Source: Kocuria palustris (GTDB taxonomy: Bacteria; Actinomycetota; Actinomycetes; Actinomycetales; Micrococcaceae). Taken from it: a DNA stretch of 64,000 nt. Location of the stretch: assembly GCF_007666205.1 (NCBI RefSeq), contig NZ_VDOR01000009.1:1-64000 (forward strand), in the 5' to 3' direction. Made by a program: the position numbers and the translations under genes. The notes below the pieces were generated by a model. The model was given only the letters and a program-made list of their open reading frames with translations, did no database searches and was not told the origin of the DNA. Positions 26,353 through 34,092 of this stretch are shown one piece after another (positions within the stretch are counted from its first letter, which is position 1; each line of letters begins with the position of its first letter).

Positions 26353-26982
26353 ATGCCCCGCACCACCCCCGCCCCCCGCCCCGGTCCGCAGGGCGCCTCG
26401 ACCCCCGGCGCCGAGCTGGGTCTCGGGCGCGTGGCCCCCCGCGAGTGGGGCTACAGCACCTCCGAGGTCGACGCCCTGCTCGGGCAGCACCTCGGAGCCG
26501 ACGCCCGCGCCGCCGGCGAGGGCGCCGAGCAGGACGACCTGCCCGATCCCCGGCAGCTGCGCCGGGCCGTCTTCCGCCGGCAGCGCGGGGGCTACGCCCC
26601 GGCCGACGTCGATGCGGCGATCGACCGGCTCGAGGACGAGGCCGCGCAGGCCCGCACCCGCGGCTTCATCCGCGACCACGGCGAGCAGGCCTGGCACGAT
26701 CGCGTCGACGAGCAGCTGGAGGTCGTCCTGGGCCGTCTGGTCCGCCCCGCCGGGCACCGCTTCCGCGCGCCGTCCTCGGCCGCCGCCCGCGGCTACAGCG
26801 CCGAGGAGGTCGACGAGCTGTGCGACCGCCTCCACGGGCAGCTGCTCGGCCACGATGCGCCCCGAGCCGCGGAGGTCCGCGCCGCGGTCTTCGCGCCGGC
26901 CTGGGGCGAGGCGGTCTACGAGGAGCACCAGGTCGACGCCTTCCTGGACGCCGTCGTGGACCTGCTGCACTGCCTCGACTGA
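26353..26982 (+). CDS. DivIVA-domain-repeat protein
   Basis: A 209-residue protein made of four short DivIVA-type motifs: WGYSTSEVDALLGQHL, GGYAPADVDAAIDRLED, RGYSAEEVDELCDRLHGQL and AVYEEHQVDAFLDAVVDLL. The Tyr-x4-Val-Asp pattern matches the N-terminal lipid-binding turn of DivIVA/Wag31, but the long coiled coil that makes DivIVA polymerise is absent. It begins five bases after cdsA, so it is co-transcribed. Proteins of this type occur near cdsA/dxr in several actinobacteria and have no settled function. A membrane-curvature or polar role is inferred from the motif. Confidence 0.8.
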   Translation: MPRTTPAPRPGPQGASTPGAELGLGRVAPREWGYSTSEVDALLGQHLGADARAAGEGAEQDDLPDPRQLRRAVFRRQRGGYAPADVDAAIDRLEDEAAQARTRGFIRDHGEQAWHDRVDEQLEVVLGRLVRPAGHRFRAPSSAAARGYSAEEVDELCDRLHGQLLGHDAPRAAEVRAAVFAPAWGEAVYEEHQVDAFLDAVVDLLHCLD

Positions 26983-27077
26983 GCCCAGCCCGACCCGCCG
27001 TCCCGACACGACGACCGGTTGCACGGCGAAGTGGTGAACCTTGGGGAAACCTGGATATGGTGTGGATCACTCCTATG

Positions 27078-27093
27078 AGTGAGACATCTCACA
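27078..27093. promoter_or_regulatory. CRP/GlxR-like binding site
   Basis: AGTGA, six bases and TCACA differ at one position from the cAMP-receptor consensus TGTGA-N6-TCACA. The site ends 24 bases before the DUF485 start. If TATGGT at 27056-27061 is the -10, the site lies downstream of it, as for a repressor. Confidence 0.55.
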
Positions 27094-27117
27094 TGCCAGC
27101 CCTCCGAGAGGACTCCC

Positions 27118-27492
27118 GTGACCGACCAGCCCCGCATCGCGGAGCCGACGGCAGAGGACTTCATGGCGGCTCAGGCCTCCCCTGAGTTCCAGTCCCTGCG
27201 CAGCACGCACCGCCGGTTCGTCTTCCCCATGACCGTGTTCTTCCTCGCGTGGTTCATGCTCTACGTCCTGCTGTCCATCTACGCCCCCTCCCTCATGGCT
27301 CGCGAGGTGATCGGCAACGTCAACCTCGGCGTGATCCTCGGACTGCTGCAGTTCGTGACCACCTTCGGCATCACGGCCCTGTACGTGCTCTTCGCCAACA
27401 AGAACCTCGACCGCCAGGCGCAGGCCATCCGCGCCGATCTCGAAGCCGGCGACTACGCGGCCCTCAGCCGCGGCGCAGGACAGGAGGGCTGA
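27118..27492 (+). CDS. DUF485 membrane protein, partner of the acetate symporter
   Basis: A 124-residue protein with two membrane helices (about 42-63 and 74-97), beginning MTDQPRIAEPTAEDFMAAQ. The segments ASPEFQSLRSTHRRFVFPMT and YVLFANKNLDRQAQAIR mark the DUF485/YjcH family, nearly always found before actP-type symporters. Its exact role is unknown; assistance to the symporter is assumed. The GTG at 27118 follows AGAGGA. It is five bases from actP. A CRP-like site upstream suggests control by carbon state. Confidence 0.9.
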   Translation: MTDQPRIAEPTAEDFMAAQASPEFQSLRSTHRRFVFPMTVFFLAWFMLYVLLSIYAPSLMAREVIGNVNLGVILGLLQFVTTFGITALYVLFANKNLDRQAQAIRADLEAGDYAALSRGAGQEG

Positions 27493-27496
27493 GCCC

Positions 27497-29116
27497 ATGA
27501 ACGTGCAGATCCCCCTGGCCGAGACCTCCGGAAGCACCGTCGGGTCGCCCTGGATCAACATGTCGATCTTCCTGGCGTTCGTGGCGGTCACGCTGGTCGT
27601 GGTCATCCGCGCCTCGAACTCCACGCAGAGCGCTGCGGACTACTTCGCCGGCGGACGCTCCTTCACCGGGACCCAGAACGGCCTGGCCATCGCGGGCGAC
27701 TACCTCTCCGCGGCGTCGTTCCTGGGCATCGTGGGTGCGATCGCCGTGCAGGGCTACGACGGCTTCCTGTACTCGATCGGCTTCTTCGTCGCGTGGCTGG
27801 TGGCCCTGCTGCTGATCGCCGAGCCGCTGCGCAACACCGGCAAGTTCACGATGGCGGACGTGCTCTCCTTCCGCCTGCGCCAGACGCCGGTGCGGATGGC
27901 CGCCTCGGTCTCGACGCTGAGCGTGACGTTCTTCTACCTGCTGGCCCAGATGGCCGGCGCCGGCGCCCTGGTCTCGCTGCTGCTGGGCGTGACGTCGAGC
28001 ACCGGGCAGTCGCTCGTCATCTTCGCGGTGGGTGCGCTGATGATCCTCTACGTGCTGATCGGCGGCATGAAGGGCACCACCTGGGTCCAGATCATCAAGG
28101 CGTGCCTGCTGGTCGCAGGCGTGGCCGTCATGACCGTGTGGGCCCTGGCCCTGTTCGGCTTCAGCTTCTCCGGGCTGCTCGGCGGCGCCGTGGAGACCTC
28201 GGGCGATCACGCCATCCTGGAGCCCGGGCTGCGCTACGGGCTCAGCGAGGTCACCAAGCTCGACTTCGTCTCCCTGGGCATGGCCCTGGTCCTCGGCGCG
28301 GCCGGCCTGCCGCACGTGCTGATGCGCTTCTACACGGTCCCCACGGCCAAGGAGGCCCGGAAGTCCGTGGTCTGGGCCATCGTCCTGATCGGGACCTTCT
28401 ACCTCTTCACGCTCGTGCTCGGCTACGCCGCGGCGGCCCTGATCGGAGCCGACCGCATCGCCGAGGCCCCGGGCGGCGTGAACTCGGCGGCGCCGCTGCT
28501 GGCCTACGAGCTCGGCGGATCGCTGCTGCTCGGGTTCATCGCCGCCGTCGCCTTCGCCACGATCCTGGCCGTGGTGGCCGGCCTGGCGATCACCGCCTCT
28601 GCCTCGTTCGCCCACGACGTCTACGGCAACGTCATCAAGAAGGGCAAGGCCACGGGCATGGAGGAGCTGCGCGTCGGCAAGATCACGGTGGTCGTCATCG
28701 GCATCGTGGCGATCCTGGGCGGCATCGGCGCCCAGGGCCAGAACGTCGCGTTCCTGGTGGCCCTGGCCTTCGCCGTCGCGGCCTCGGCGAACCTGCCCAC
28801 GATCCTCTTCTCGCTCTACTGGAAGCGCTTCACGACCCGCGGCGCCGTGTGGTCGATGTACGGCGGCCTGCTCAGCGCCGTCGTGCTGATCATCTTCTCC
28901 CCGGTCATGTCCGGGGCGGAGACCTCCATGATCGCCGGCGCGGACTTCGCCTGGTTCCCGCTGACCAACCCGGGCATCGTCTCGATCCCCGTGGGCTTCC
29001 TGCTCGGCGTCATCGGCTCGCTCACGGAGCGCCGCCGCGAGAACCGGGAGAAGCAGGCGGAGATGGAGGTCCGCTCCATGACGGGCGTCGGCGCGGAGCC
29101 CCCGGTCGAGCACTGA
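27497..29116 (+). CDS. actP: cation/acetate symporter
   Basis: A 539-residue sodium:solute symporter with about 13 membrane helices. It would import acetate and related short monocarboxylates with a cation. Typical parts are SAADYFAGGRSFTGTQNGLAIAG(D), YLSAASFLGIVG, LPHVLMRFYTVPTAKEARKS and FAVAASANLPTILFSLYWKRF. This matches ActP of E. coli and MctC of corynebacteria. It forms a two-gene unit with the DUF485 gene. No acetyl-CoA synthetase is nearby. The pair lies between cdsA and dxr, a block usually without transport genes. Confidence 0.92.
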   Translation: MNVQIPLAETSGSTVGSPWINMSIFLAFVAVTLVVVIRASNSTQSAADYFAGGRSFTGTQNGLAIAGDYLSAASFLGIVGAIAVQGYDGFLYSIGFFVAWLVALLLIAEPLRNTGKFTMADVLSFRLRQTPVRMAASVSTLSVTFFYLLAQMAGAGALVSLLLGVTSSTGQSLVIFAVGALMILYVLIGGMKGTTWVQIIKACLLVAGVAVMTVWALALFGFSFSGLLGGAVETSGDHAILEPGLRYGLSEVTKLDFVSLGMALVLGAAGLPHVLMRFYTVPTAKEARKSVVWAIVLIGTFYLFTLVLGYAAAALIGADRIAEAPGGVNSAAPLLAYELGGSLLLGFIAAVAFATILAVVAGLAITASASFAHDVYGNVIKKGKATGMEELRVGKITVVVIGIVAILGGIGAQGQNVAFLVALAFAVAASANLPTILFSLYWKRFTTRGAVWSMYGGLLSAVVLIIFSPVMSGAETSMIAGADFAWFPLTNPGIVSIPVGFLLGVIGSLTERRRENREKQAEMEVRSMTGVGAEPPVEH

Positions 29117-29302
29117 GCCCCGCAGCATGCAGATCGACGTGAGAGCGGAGTGAGAGCCATGTGAGCAACGCCGCACGCCCAGGCGCGCCGAATCGATGCG
29201 CGCGACAGCATCTGAGATACCCTCCCTGCAGGTGCTCAGCAGACTGAGCACGTCCCCCAGCACTGGGCCTCCGCGCGGACGGCCCGAATCAGGAGAAACA
29301 CC

Positions 29303-29605
29303 ATGCTCTGGACCATCATCGCCTGGATCATCCTCGGCATCATCGCCGGCGCCATCGCAAAGCTCATCATGCCCGGCAAGCAGGGCGGCGGCATCGTCAT
29401 GACCATGATCCTCGGCATCATCGGCGCCTTCGTCGGCGGCCTGATCGCCATGGTCATCCCCGGTCTGCACGAGGCCAGCAGCCCCCTGTCCATCGGCTCG
29501 ATCGTGCTCGCCATCATCGGCGCGCTCGTCGTGCTGTTCATCTACGGCGCCCTGACCAAGGGCAGCCGCGGCGGCGCCGCCCGCGGCGGCCGCGTCGAGC
29601 GCTGA
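29303..29605 (+). CDS. GlsB/YeaQ/YmgE-family small membrane protein
   Basis: A 100-residue protein with three membrane helices, beginning [20 protein letters not shown], with [26 protein letters not shown] in two contiguous stretches, the family hallmark. Members (transglycosylase-associated proteins, YeaQ, YmgE) are stress-induced and of unknown mechanism. The tail is basic and Gly-rich ([11 protein letters not shown]). GGAG upstream supports the ATG. A strong terminator follows 21 bases after the stop. Confidence 0.9.
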   Translation: MLWTIIAWIILGIIAGAIAKLIMPGKQGGGIVMTMILGIIGAFVGGLIAMVIPGLHEASSPLSIGSIVLAIIGALVVLFIYGALTKGSRGGAARGGRVER

Positions 29606-29626
29606 TCCGGCCCCCACGCCGAACCG

Positions 29627-29662
29627 CAGCGCCCCGTCCCTCGTCCGAGGGGCGGGGCGCTG
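29627..29662 (+). terminator. terminator before dxr
   Basis: A 16-base stem with one T-G pair (arms starting CAGCGCCCCG and ending CGGGGCGCTG), four-base loop. It separates the GlsB-like gene from dxr. Confidence 0.85.
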
Positions 29663-29705
29663 TCGTGTGCGGCGCGGCCGATGCCCGATGGGCATACTGG
29701 AGCCC

Positions 29706-30989
29706 ATGTCCGACACCTCCTCCGCCCGCCGCCCCGCCCCCGACGCCCCGCTGTGGTCCCGGCCCCAGCGCAGGATCTCGATCCTCGGCTCGACCGGGTC
29801 GATCGGCACCCAGGCCCTCGACGTCGTGCGCAGCGCCGCCGCGGCGGCCCGCGGCGACGAGGCGCCCTTCCGCGTCGTCGCCCTGGCCGCCGGGCACTCG
29901 AACCTCGAGCTGCTCTCCGAGCAGGCCGTCGAGACCCGGGCCGGGCTCGTGGCCACGAGCGGGGACGTCGACGACGGCGATCTCCTCGCCCGGCTGATCG
30001 CCTCGCGCATGGAGACCCTCGACGGCGAGTACGCGCCCCTGATCCGCACCGGCCCCGATGCCGCGGCGGAGGCCGCGCGGGCCGAGGAGGCCGACCTGGT
30101 CCTCAACGGCATCACCGGCTCGATCGGTCTGGCGCCCACCCTGGCGGCGCTCGAGGCGGGCAAGCTGCTCGCACTGGCCAACAAGGAGTCCCTGATCGCC
30201 GGAGGCGAGCTCGTGCGCCGCGCGGCAGCTGCATCCCCGCACGAGGACCCGCTCATCCCGGTGGACTCGGAGCACTCTGCCCTCGCCCAGGCGCTGCGCT
30301 CGGGGGCCGGCGACGAGGTGGAGCGGCTGATCCTCACGGCCTCGGGCGGCCCGTTCCGCGGCCGGAGCCGGGAGGAGCTGCGCGGCGTCCGCCCGCAGGA
30401 CGCGCTGGCCCACCCCACGTGGGACATGGGTCTGATGGTCACCACCAACTCCTCGACCATGGTCAACAAGGCGCTCGAGGTCCTCGAGGCGCACCTGCTC
30501 TTCGACATCCCGCTGGATCGCATCGACGTGGTGGTGCACCCGCAGTCGGTCGTGCACTCGATGGTGCAGTTCGTCGACGGCTCCACGCTGGCCCAGGCCT
30601 CGCCGCCGGACATGCGCCTGCCGATCGCCCTGGGGCTGGGCTGGCCGGACCGGGTGCCCGGGGCCGCCTCGGCCTGCGACTGGACCCGGGCCGCGTCGTG
30701 GACCTTCGAGCCCCTCGACGAGGACGCGTTCCCGGCCGTGCGCCTGCTCAAGGAGGCCGCCGCGGCAGGTCCCACCGGTCCCGCCGTCTTCAATGCCGCG
30801 AACGAGCAGGCCGTCCTGGCCTTCCACGCCGGGCGGGTCGGCTTCCTGGACATCGTCGAGACCGTGGCTCGGGTGGTGGACGAGCACGAGCCGGCGGGGG
30901 AGGCCGAGCTCACCGTCGGATCGGTGCTGGCCGCCGAGGACTGGGCCCGCGCGCGGGCCGACGAGCTGGTCTCCTCCCGCCGCCGCTGA
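29706..30989 (+). CDS. dxr: 1-deoxy-D-xylulose-5-phosphate reductoisomerase
   Basis: A 427-residue NADPH enzyme that makes 2-C-methyl-D-erythritol 4-phosphate, the first committed step of the MEP isoprenoid pathway. The NADPH loop [28 protein letters not shown], the metal and substrate site [12 protein letters not shown] and [17 protein letters not shown] are intact. The ATG at 29706 is preferred to an upstream in-frame ATG because the catalytic domain follows closely. CATACT ends seven bases before this ATG, so the message may be leaderless, although a weak GGAG is present. ispG further downstream belongs to the same pathway. Confidence 0.95.
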   Translation: MSDTSSARRPAPDAPLWSRPQRRISILGSTGSIGTQALDVVRSAAAAARGDEAPFRVVALAAGHSNLELLSEQAVETRAGLVATSGDVDDGDLLARLIASRMETLDGEYAPLIRTGPDAAAEAARAEEADLVLNGITGSIGLAPTLAALEAGKLLALANKESLIAGGELVRRAAAASPHEDPLIPVDSEHSALAQALRSGAGDEVERLILTASGGPFRGRSREELRGVRPQDALAHPTWDMGLMVTTNSSTMVNKALEVLEAHLLFDIPLDRIDVVVHPQSVVHSMVQFVDGSTLAQASPPDMRLPIALGLGWPDRVPGAASACDWTRAASWTFEPLDEDAFPAVRLLKEAAAAGPTGPAVFNAANEQAVLAFHAGRVGFLDIVETVARVVDEHEPAGEAELTVGSVLAAEDWARARADELVSSRRR

Positions 30990-31003
30990 ACGACCCGCGG
31001 AAG

Positions 31004-31027
31004 GCCCGTCCGAGATCCCGGACGGGC
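31004..31027 (+). terminator. terminator after dxr
   Basis: GCCCGTCCG pairs with CGGACGGGC around a six-base loop, 15 bases after the stop. Confidence 0.7.
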
Positions 31028-31063
31028 GGGTCGGCGGCGTTCGCCGACGGCGGGGACCGATGC

Positions 31064-31069
31064 TAGGCT
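31064..31069 (+). promoter_or_regulatory. -10 element for the metQNI riboswitch transcript
   Basis: TAGGCT lies just upstream of the riboswitch, so transcription would start at about 31076 and include the full aptamer. Confidence 0.5.
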
Positions 31070-31078
31070 CTGCGGCCA

Positions 31079-31190
31079 GGATGACGAGATCCGGCGCGAA
31101 GCTCTGGCTGGCCGGACGGCAACCCTCTCACCGTGGTGGGGTGCCCCAGATGACCATCCGGCTCCGGTCCCGCACCGCGGCAAGCACGGG
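31079..31190 (+). ncRNA. SAM-IV riboswitch aptamer
   Basis: The stretch matches the SAM-IV riboswitch of Actinomycetales in order and core bases. P1 is GGATG (31079) with CATCC (31155-31159). Core GGCAACCCTC is followed by CACCGTGGTGGGGTGCCCC and GATGA. The downstream GCGGCAAGCACGGG is the pseudoknot side typical of SAM-IV. It should bind S-adenosylmethionine and switch off the methionine transporter when SAM is high. A further hairpin (31233-31263) follows before the metQ ribosome site. Confidence 0.88.
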
Positions 31191-31232
31191 AAGTCGACGG
31201 CACAGCATCGCTGGGCACGCCTGATCTCACGC

Positions 31233-31263
31233 GCCGCCGGTCACCCCGATGGGACCGGGCGGC
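31233..31263 (+). promoter_or_regulatory. hairpin between SAM-IV aptamer and metQ
   Basis: GCCGCCGGTC pairs with GACCGGGCGGC with one bulged base, ending 10 bases before AAAGG. It is a candidate expression platform. With no T run it could act on translation or on Rho-dependent termination. Confidence 0.5.
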
Positions 31264-31289
31264 TCGCTGAACGAAAGGCAATCCCTCCC

Positions 31290-32174
31290 ATGCGCGCATA
31301 CCGTCTCCCGGCCGTGGCACTGACCACCGTCCTCGGCCTCACCCTCGCCGGCTGCGGCGGCTCCGGCTCCGGCGGCTCCGGCGATGCCCCGTACGACGAC
31401 GGCGTGATCCAGATCGGCGTCGTCGGCACCACTCCCGTGAACGAGGCCCTCGTGGAGAAGGCCGAGGAGGAGGGCATCACCGTCGAGCTGGTCGAGCTCT
31501 CCGAGTACAGCCAGGTCAACCCGGCCACCAAGTCCGGCGACGTGGACATGAACTGGTTCCAGCACGCGGCCTACCTCGCGGACTACAACAACAGCTCCGG
31601 CGACTCGATCACCCCGATCGCCTCGACCTCGATCTACCCGCTGGGCCTGTACTCGAACAGCTACGACTCGCTCGAGGAGATCCAGGACGGCGACGAGATC
31701 GCCATCCCGAACGACTCGATCAACCAGTCGCGCGCTCTGCTGCTGCTCGAGGCCAACGGCCTGGTGGAGTTCACCTCGGAGACCACCGCGCCGACCGAGA
31801 GCGACGTCGACACCGAGAGCTCGAAGGTCACCGTGACCCCGGTCTCCGCCGAGCAGACCGTCCTGTCCCTGGACTCGGTCGCCGGCTCCGTGATCAACAA
31901 CGACTTCCTGGCCCGCGGCGACATCGACCCGGACTCCGCCCTGGCCACCGACGGCGCCGAGAACGAGAACGCCCGCCCGTACGTCAACCTGTTCGCCACG
32001 ACCGAGGCCAACAAGGACGACGAGACCCTGCATCAGGTGGCCGACCTGTTCCACACCCCGGAGGTCGAGGAGGCCGAGAAGGAGGACTCCAAGGGCACCG
32101 CCGTGACCATGGACCTCTCGCAGGAGGAGCTCGAGCAGATCCTCAGCGACTACCAGCAGGATCTCCAGCAGTGA
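31290..32174 (+). CDS. metQ: methionine ABC transporter, substrate-binding lipoprotein
   Basis: A 294-residue NlpA/MetQ-family lipoprotein. The signal sequence ends in the lipobox LAGC (Cys22), followed by a Gly/Ser linker. IQIGVVGTTPVNEAL, VDMNWFQHAAYLADYN and IAIPNDSINQSRALLLLEANG are typical of methionine-binding members; the WFQH region lines the ligand site. AAAGG lies upstream of the ATG. The stop overlaps the metN GTG. Control by the SAM-IV riboswitch supports methionine as substrate. Confidence 0.93.
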   Translation: MRAYRLPAVALTTVLGLTLAGCGGSGSGGSGDAPYDDGVIQIGVVGTTPVNEALVEKAEEEGITVELVELSEYSQVNPATKSGDVDMNWFQHAAYLADYNNSSGDSITPIASTSIYPLGLYSNSYDSLEEIQDGDEIAIPNDSINQSRALLLLEANGLVEFTSETTAPTESDVDTESSKVTVTPVSAEQTVLSLDSVAGSVINNDFLARGDIDPDSALATDGAENENARPYVNLFATTEANKDDETLHQVADLFHTPEVEEAEKEDSKGTAVTMDLSQEELEQILSDYQQDLQQ

Positions 32175-33292
32175 CCTCGACCGAGGAGTTCCACCCGCAC
32201 AGCGAGCCCGTGGCCGACGCCGCCGAGACCGGGCGGCGTCGGCCCGGCGCCGAGGTCGAGCCCATCGTGCGCTTCGAGGGCGTCTCCAAGACGTTCGTCA
32301 CCGGCAAGGGCCGGCAGCAGCGCGAGGTCACCGCGGTCGACGACGTCACCCTGGAGATCCGCCGCGGCGAGATCTTCGGCGTGATCGGCTACTCGGGTGC
32401 CGGCAAGTCCACGCTCGTGCGGCTGATCAACGGCCTCGAGCCCGTGACATCGGGCGTCGTCGAGGTCGACGGCCGGCGCGTCGACGGGCGCACCGAGGCC
32501 CAGCTGGCTCCGATCCGCCATGACATCGGCATGATCTTCCAGCAGTTCAACCTCTTCACGTCGCGCTCGGTCGCGGGCAACGTCGAGTACCCGCTCAAGC
32601 AGGCGGGATGGCCCGCGGACCGGCGCCGGGAGCGCGTGAAGGAGCTGCTGGCCTTCGTCGGGCTCAGCGAGCGCGCGGGCAACTACCCGGAGCAGCTCTC
32701 GGGCGGGCAGAAGCAGCGCGTCGGCATCGCTCGCGCACTGGCGGCCAACCCCAAGATCCTGCTGGCCGACGAGTCGACGTCGGCGCTGGACCCCGAGACC
32801 ACGCAGGAGGTGCTCGCGCTGCTGCGCCGGGCCAACCGCGAGTTCGGGATCACGGTCGTGCTCATCACCCACGAGATGGACGTCGTGCGCGCCATCGCCG
32901 ACCGGGTGGCCGTCATGGACAGCGGCCGCGTGGTCGAGCTGGGCCCCACGGTCCAGATCTTCTCGGCCCCCGAGTCGCCGACCACCCGCCGCTTCGTCTC
33001 GACCGTCGTCCACGCCGAGCCCGACACCGAGGAGCTGGCCCACCTGCGCGCGCGCCATCGCGGCCGACTGCTGGTGCTCGACATCCGCGAGGGCGTCGAC
33101 GTCGGCTCGATCCTCAGCCGCGCGGCCGCCGGCCGCGGCGTGAGCTTCCGGATCGTGTTCGGGGGCGTGTCCGTGCTGCAGGAGCAGTCCTACGGCTCGC
33201 TGACGGTCGAGCTCACCGGCGACGACCGGGCCGTCGAGGACACGATCGCCGAGCTGGCGCAGACCACGAGTGTGAAGGAGGTGTCGGCATGA
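32171..33292 (+). CDS. metN: methionine ABC transporter, ATP-binding protein
   Basis: A 373-residue ATPase that powers methionine uptake. Walker A is GYSGAGKST, the signature LSGGQKQR and Walker B ILLADE are intact. The C-terminal NIL domain (residues about 290-370, with LLVLDIREGVDVGSIL and FGGVSVLQEQSYGSL) is the regulatory part of MetN that senses internal methionine in E. coli. A 35-residue N-terminal extension precedes VRFEGVSKTF. The GTG overlaps metQ by four bases and the stop overlaps metI by ATGA. Confidence 0.95.
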   Translation: MTSTEEFHPHSEPVADAAETGRRRPGAEVEPIVRFEGVSKTFVTGKGRQQREVTAVDDVTLEIRRGEIFGVIGYSGAGKSTLVRLINGLEPVTSGVVEVDGRRVDGRTEAQLAPIRHDIGMIFQQFNLFTSRSVAGNVEYPLKQAGWPADRRRERVKELLAFVGLSERAGNYPEQLSGGQKQRVGIARALAANPKILLADESTSALDPETTQEVLALLRRANREFGITVVLITHEMDVVRAIADRVAVMDSGRVVELGPTVQIFSAPESPTTRRFVSTVVHAEPDTEELAHLRARHRGRLLVLDIREGVDVGSILSRAAAGRGVSFRIVFGGVSVLQEQSYGSLTVELTGDDRAVEDTIAELAQTTSVKEVSA

Positions 33293-33948
33293 CCGACTGG
33301 TCCGTCCTGGGTCCCGAGCTGCTGACCTCCATCGGGCAGACGCTCTACATGGTCGTCGTGACCATGATCATCGCCGGAGTGCTGGGGCTGGCCTTCGGCG
33401 TCGCGCTCTACGTGACGCGCCCCGGGGGCATCTACGCGAACCGGCCGCTGAACACCGCGGTCAACCTGATCGTGAACTTCGTGCGCCCCATCCCCTTCAT
33501 CATCCTGCTGGCGGCCCTCGGCCCGCTCACGGAGGCCGTGATCGGGTCGCGGCTGGGGCAGAACGCGGCGATCTTCGCCATGACGATCGCCGCGCTGTTC
33601 GCGGTCGCGCGCATCGTCGAGCAGAATCTGATGTCCGTGGACCCCGGCGTGATCGAGGCCGCGCGCTCGATGGGCGTGTCCCGGTTCCGGATCATCACGA
33701 CGGTGATCCTGCCCGAGGCCCTGGGTCCGCTGGTCCTGGGCTACACGTTCCTGGTCATCGGCGTGACCGACATGTCGGCCATGGCCGGGGCGATCGGCGC
33801 CGGCGGCCTCGGCGACTTCGCCCTGCGCCTGGGCTACCAGCGCTTCAACGACGAGGTCACCTGGGCCGCGGTCGCGGTGATCATCGTGATCGTGCAGACC
33901 GTCCAGTTCGTCGGCAACGCGATGGCGCGGCGGATCATGCGCCGCTGA
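33289..33948 (+). CDS. metI: methionine ABC transporter, permease
   Basis: A 219-residue permease with five membrane helices. The EAA loop that touches the ATPase is EAARSMGVSRFRIITTVILPEA in two adjoining stretches. NFVRPIPFIILLAAL and TDMSAMAGAIGAGGLGDFA are typical of MetI. The start lies inside an ATGA overlap with metN. A very strong terminator follows, closing the metQNI operon. Confidence 0.95.
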   Translation: MTDWSVLGPELLTSIGQTLYMVVVTMIIAGVLGLAFGVALYVTRPGGIYANRPLNTAVNLIVNFVRPIPFIILLAALGPLTEAVIGSRLGQNAAIFAMTIAALFAVARIVEQNLMSVDPGVIEAARSMGVSRFRIITTVILPEALGPLVLGYTFLVIGVTDMSAMAGAIGAGGLGDFALRLGYQRFNDEVTWAAVAVIIVIVQTVQFVGNAMARRIMRR

Positions 33949-33976
33949 TCCGGGAGCTTCCGCCCAGCGGGTCCCC

Positions 33977-34027
33977 GACGGGCGCGGGCCCGGTTCCTCC
34001 TCGAGAGGGACCGGGCCCGCGCCCGTC
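33977..34027 (+). terminator. terminator after metQNI
   Basis: A 21-base stem with one T-G pair (arms starting GACGGGCGCGGG and ending CCCGCGCCCGTC) and a nine-base loop, 28 bases after the stop. Confidence 0.9.
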
Positions 34028-34092
34028 GTCGTGGCGCGGCCGCCGGAGGCCCGTCCACGGTCCGGCTCCGCACGGCGGCTGCGTGTGGTGGG

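Noticed and set aside
27464-31183. A 1239-codon open frame on the minus strand opposite actP and dxr
   Set aside because: It runs antiparallel to two clearly conserved genes, and its translation is a His/Gln/Arg/Asp-rich pattern typical of reverse-strand frames in GC-rich DNA.
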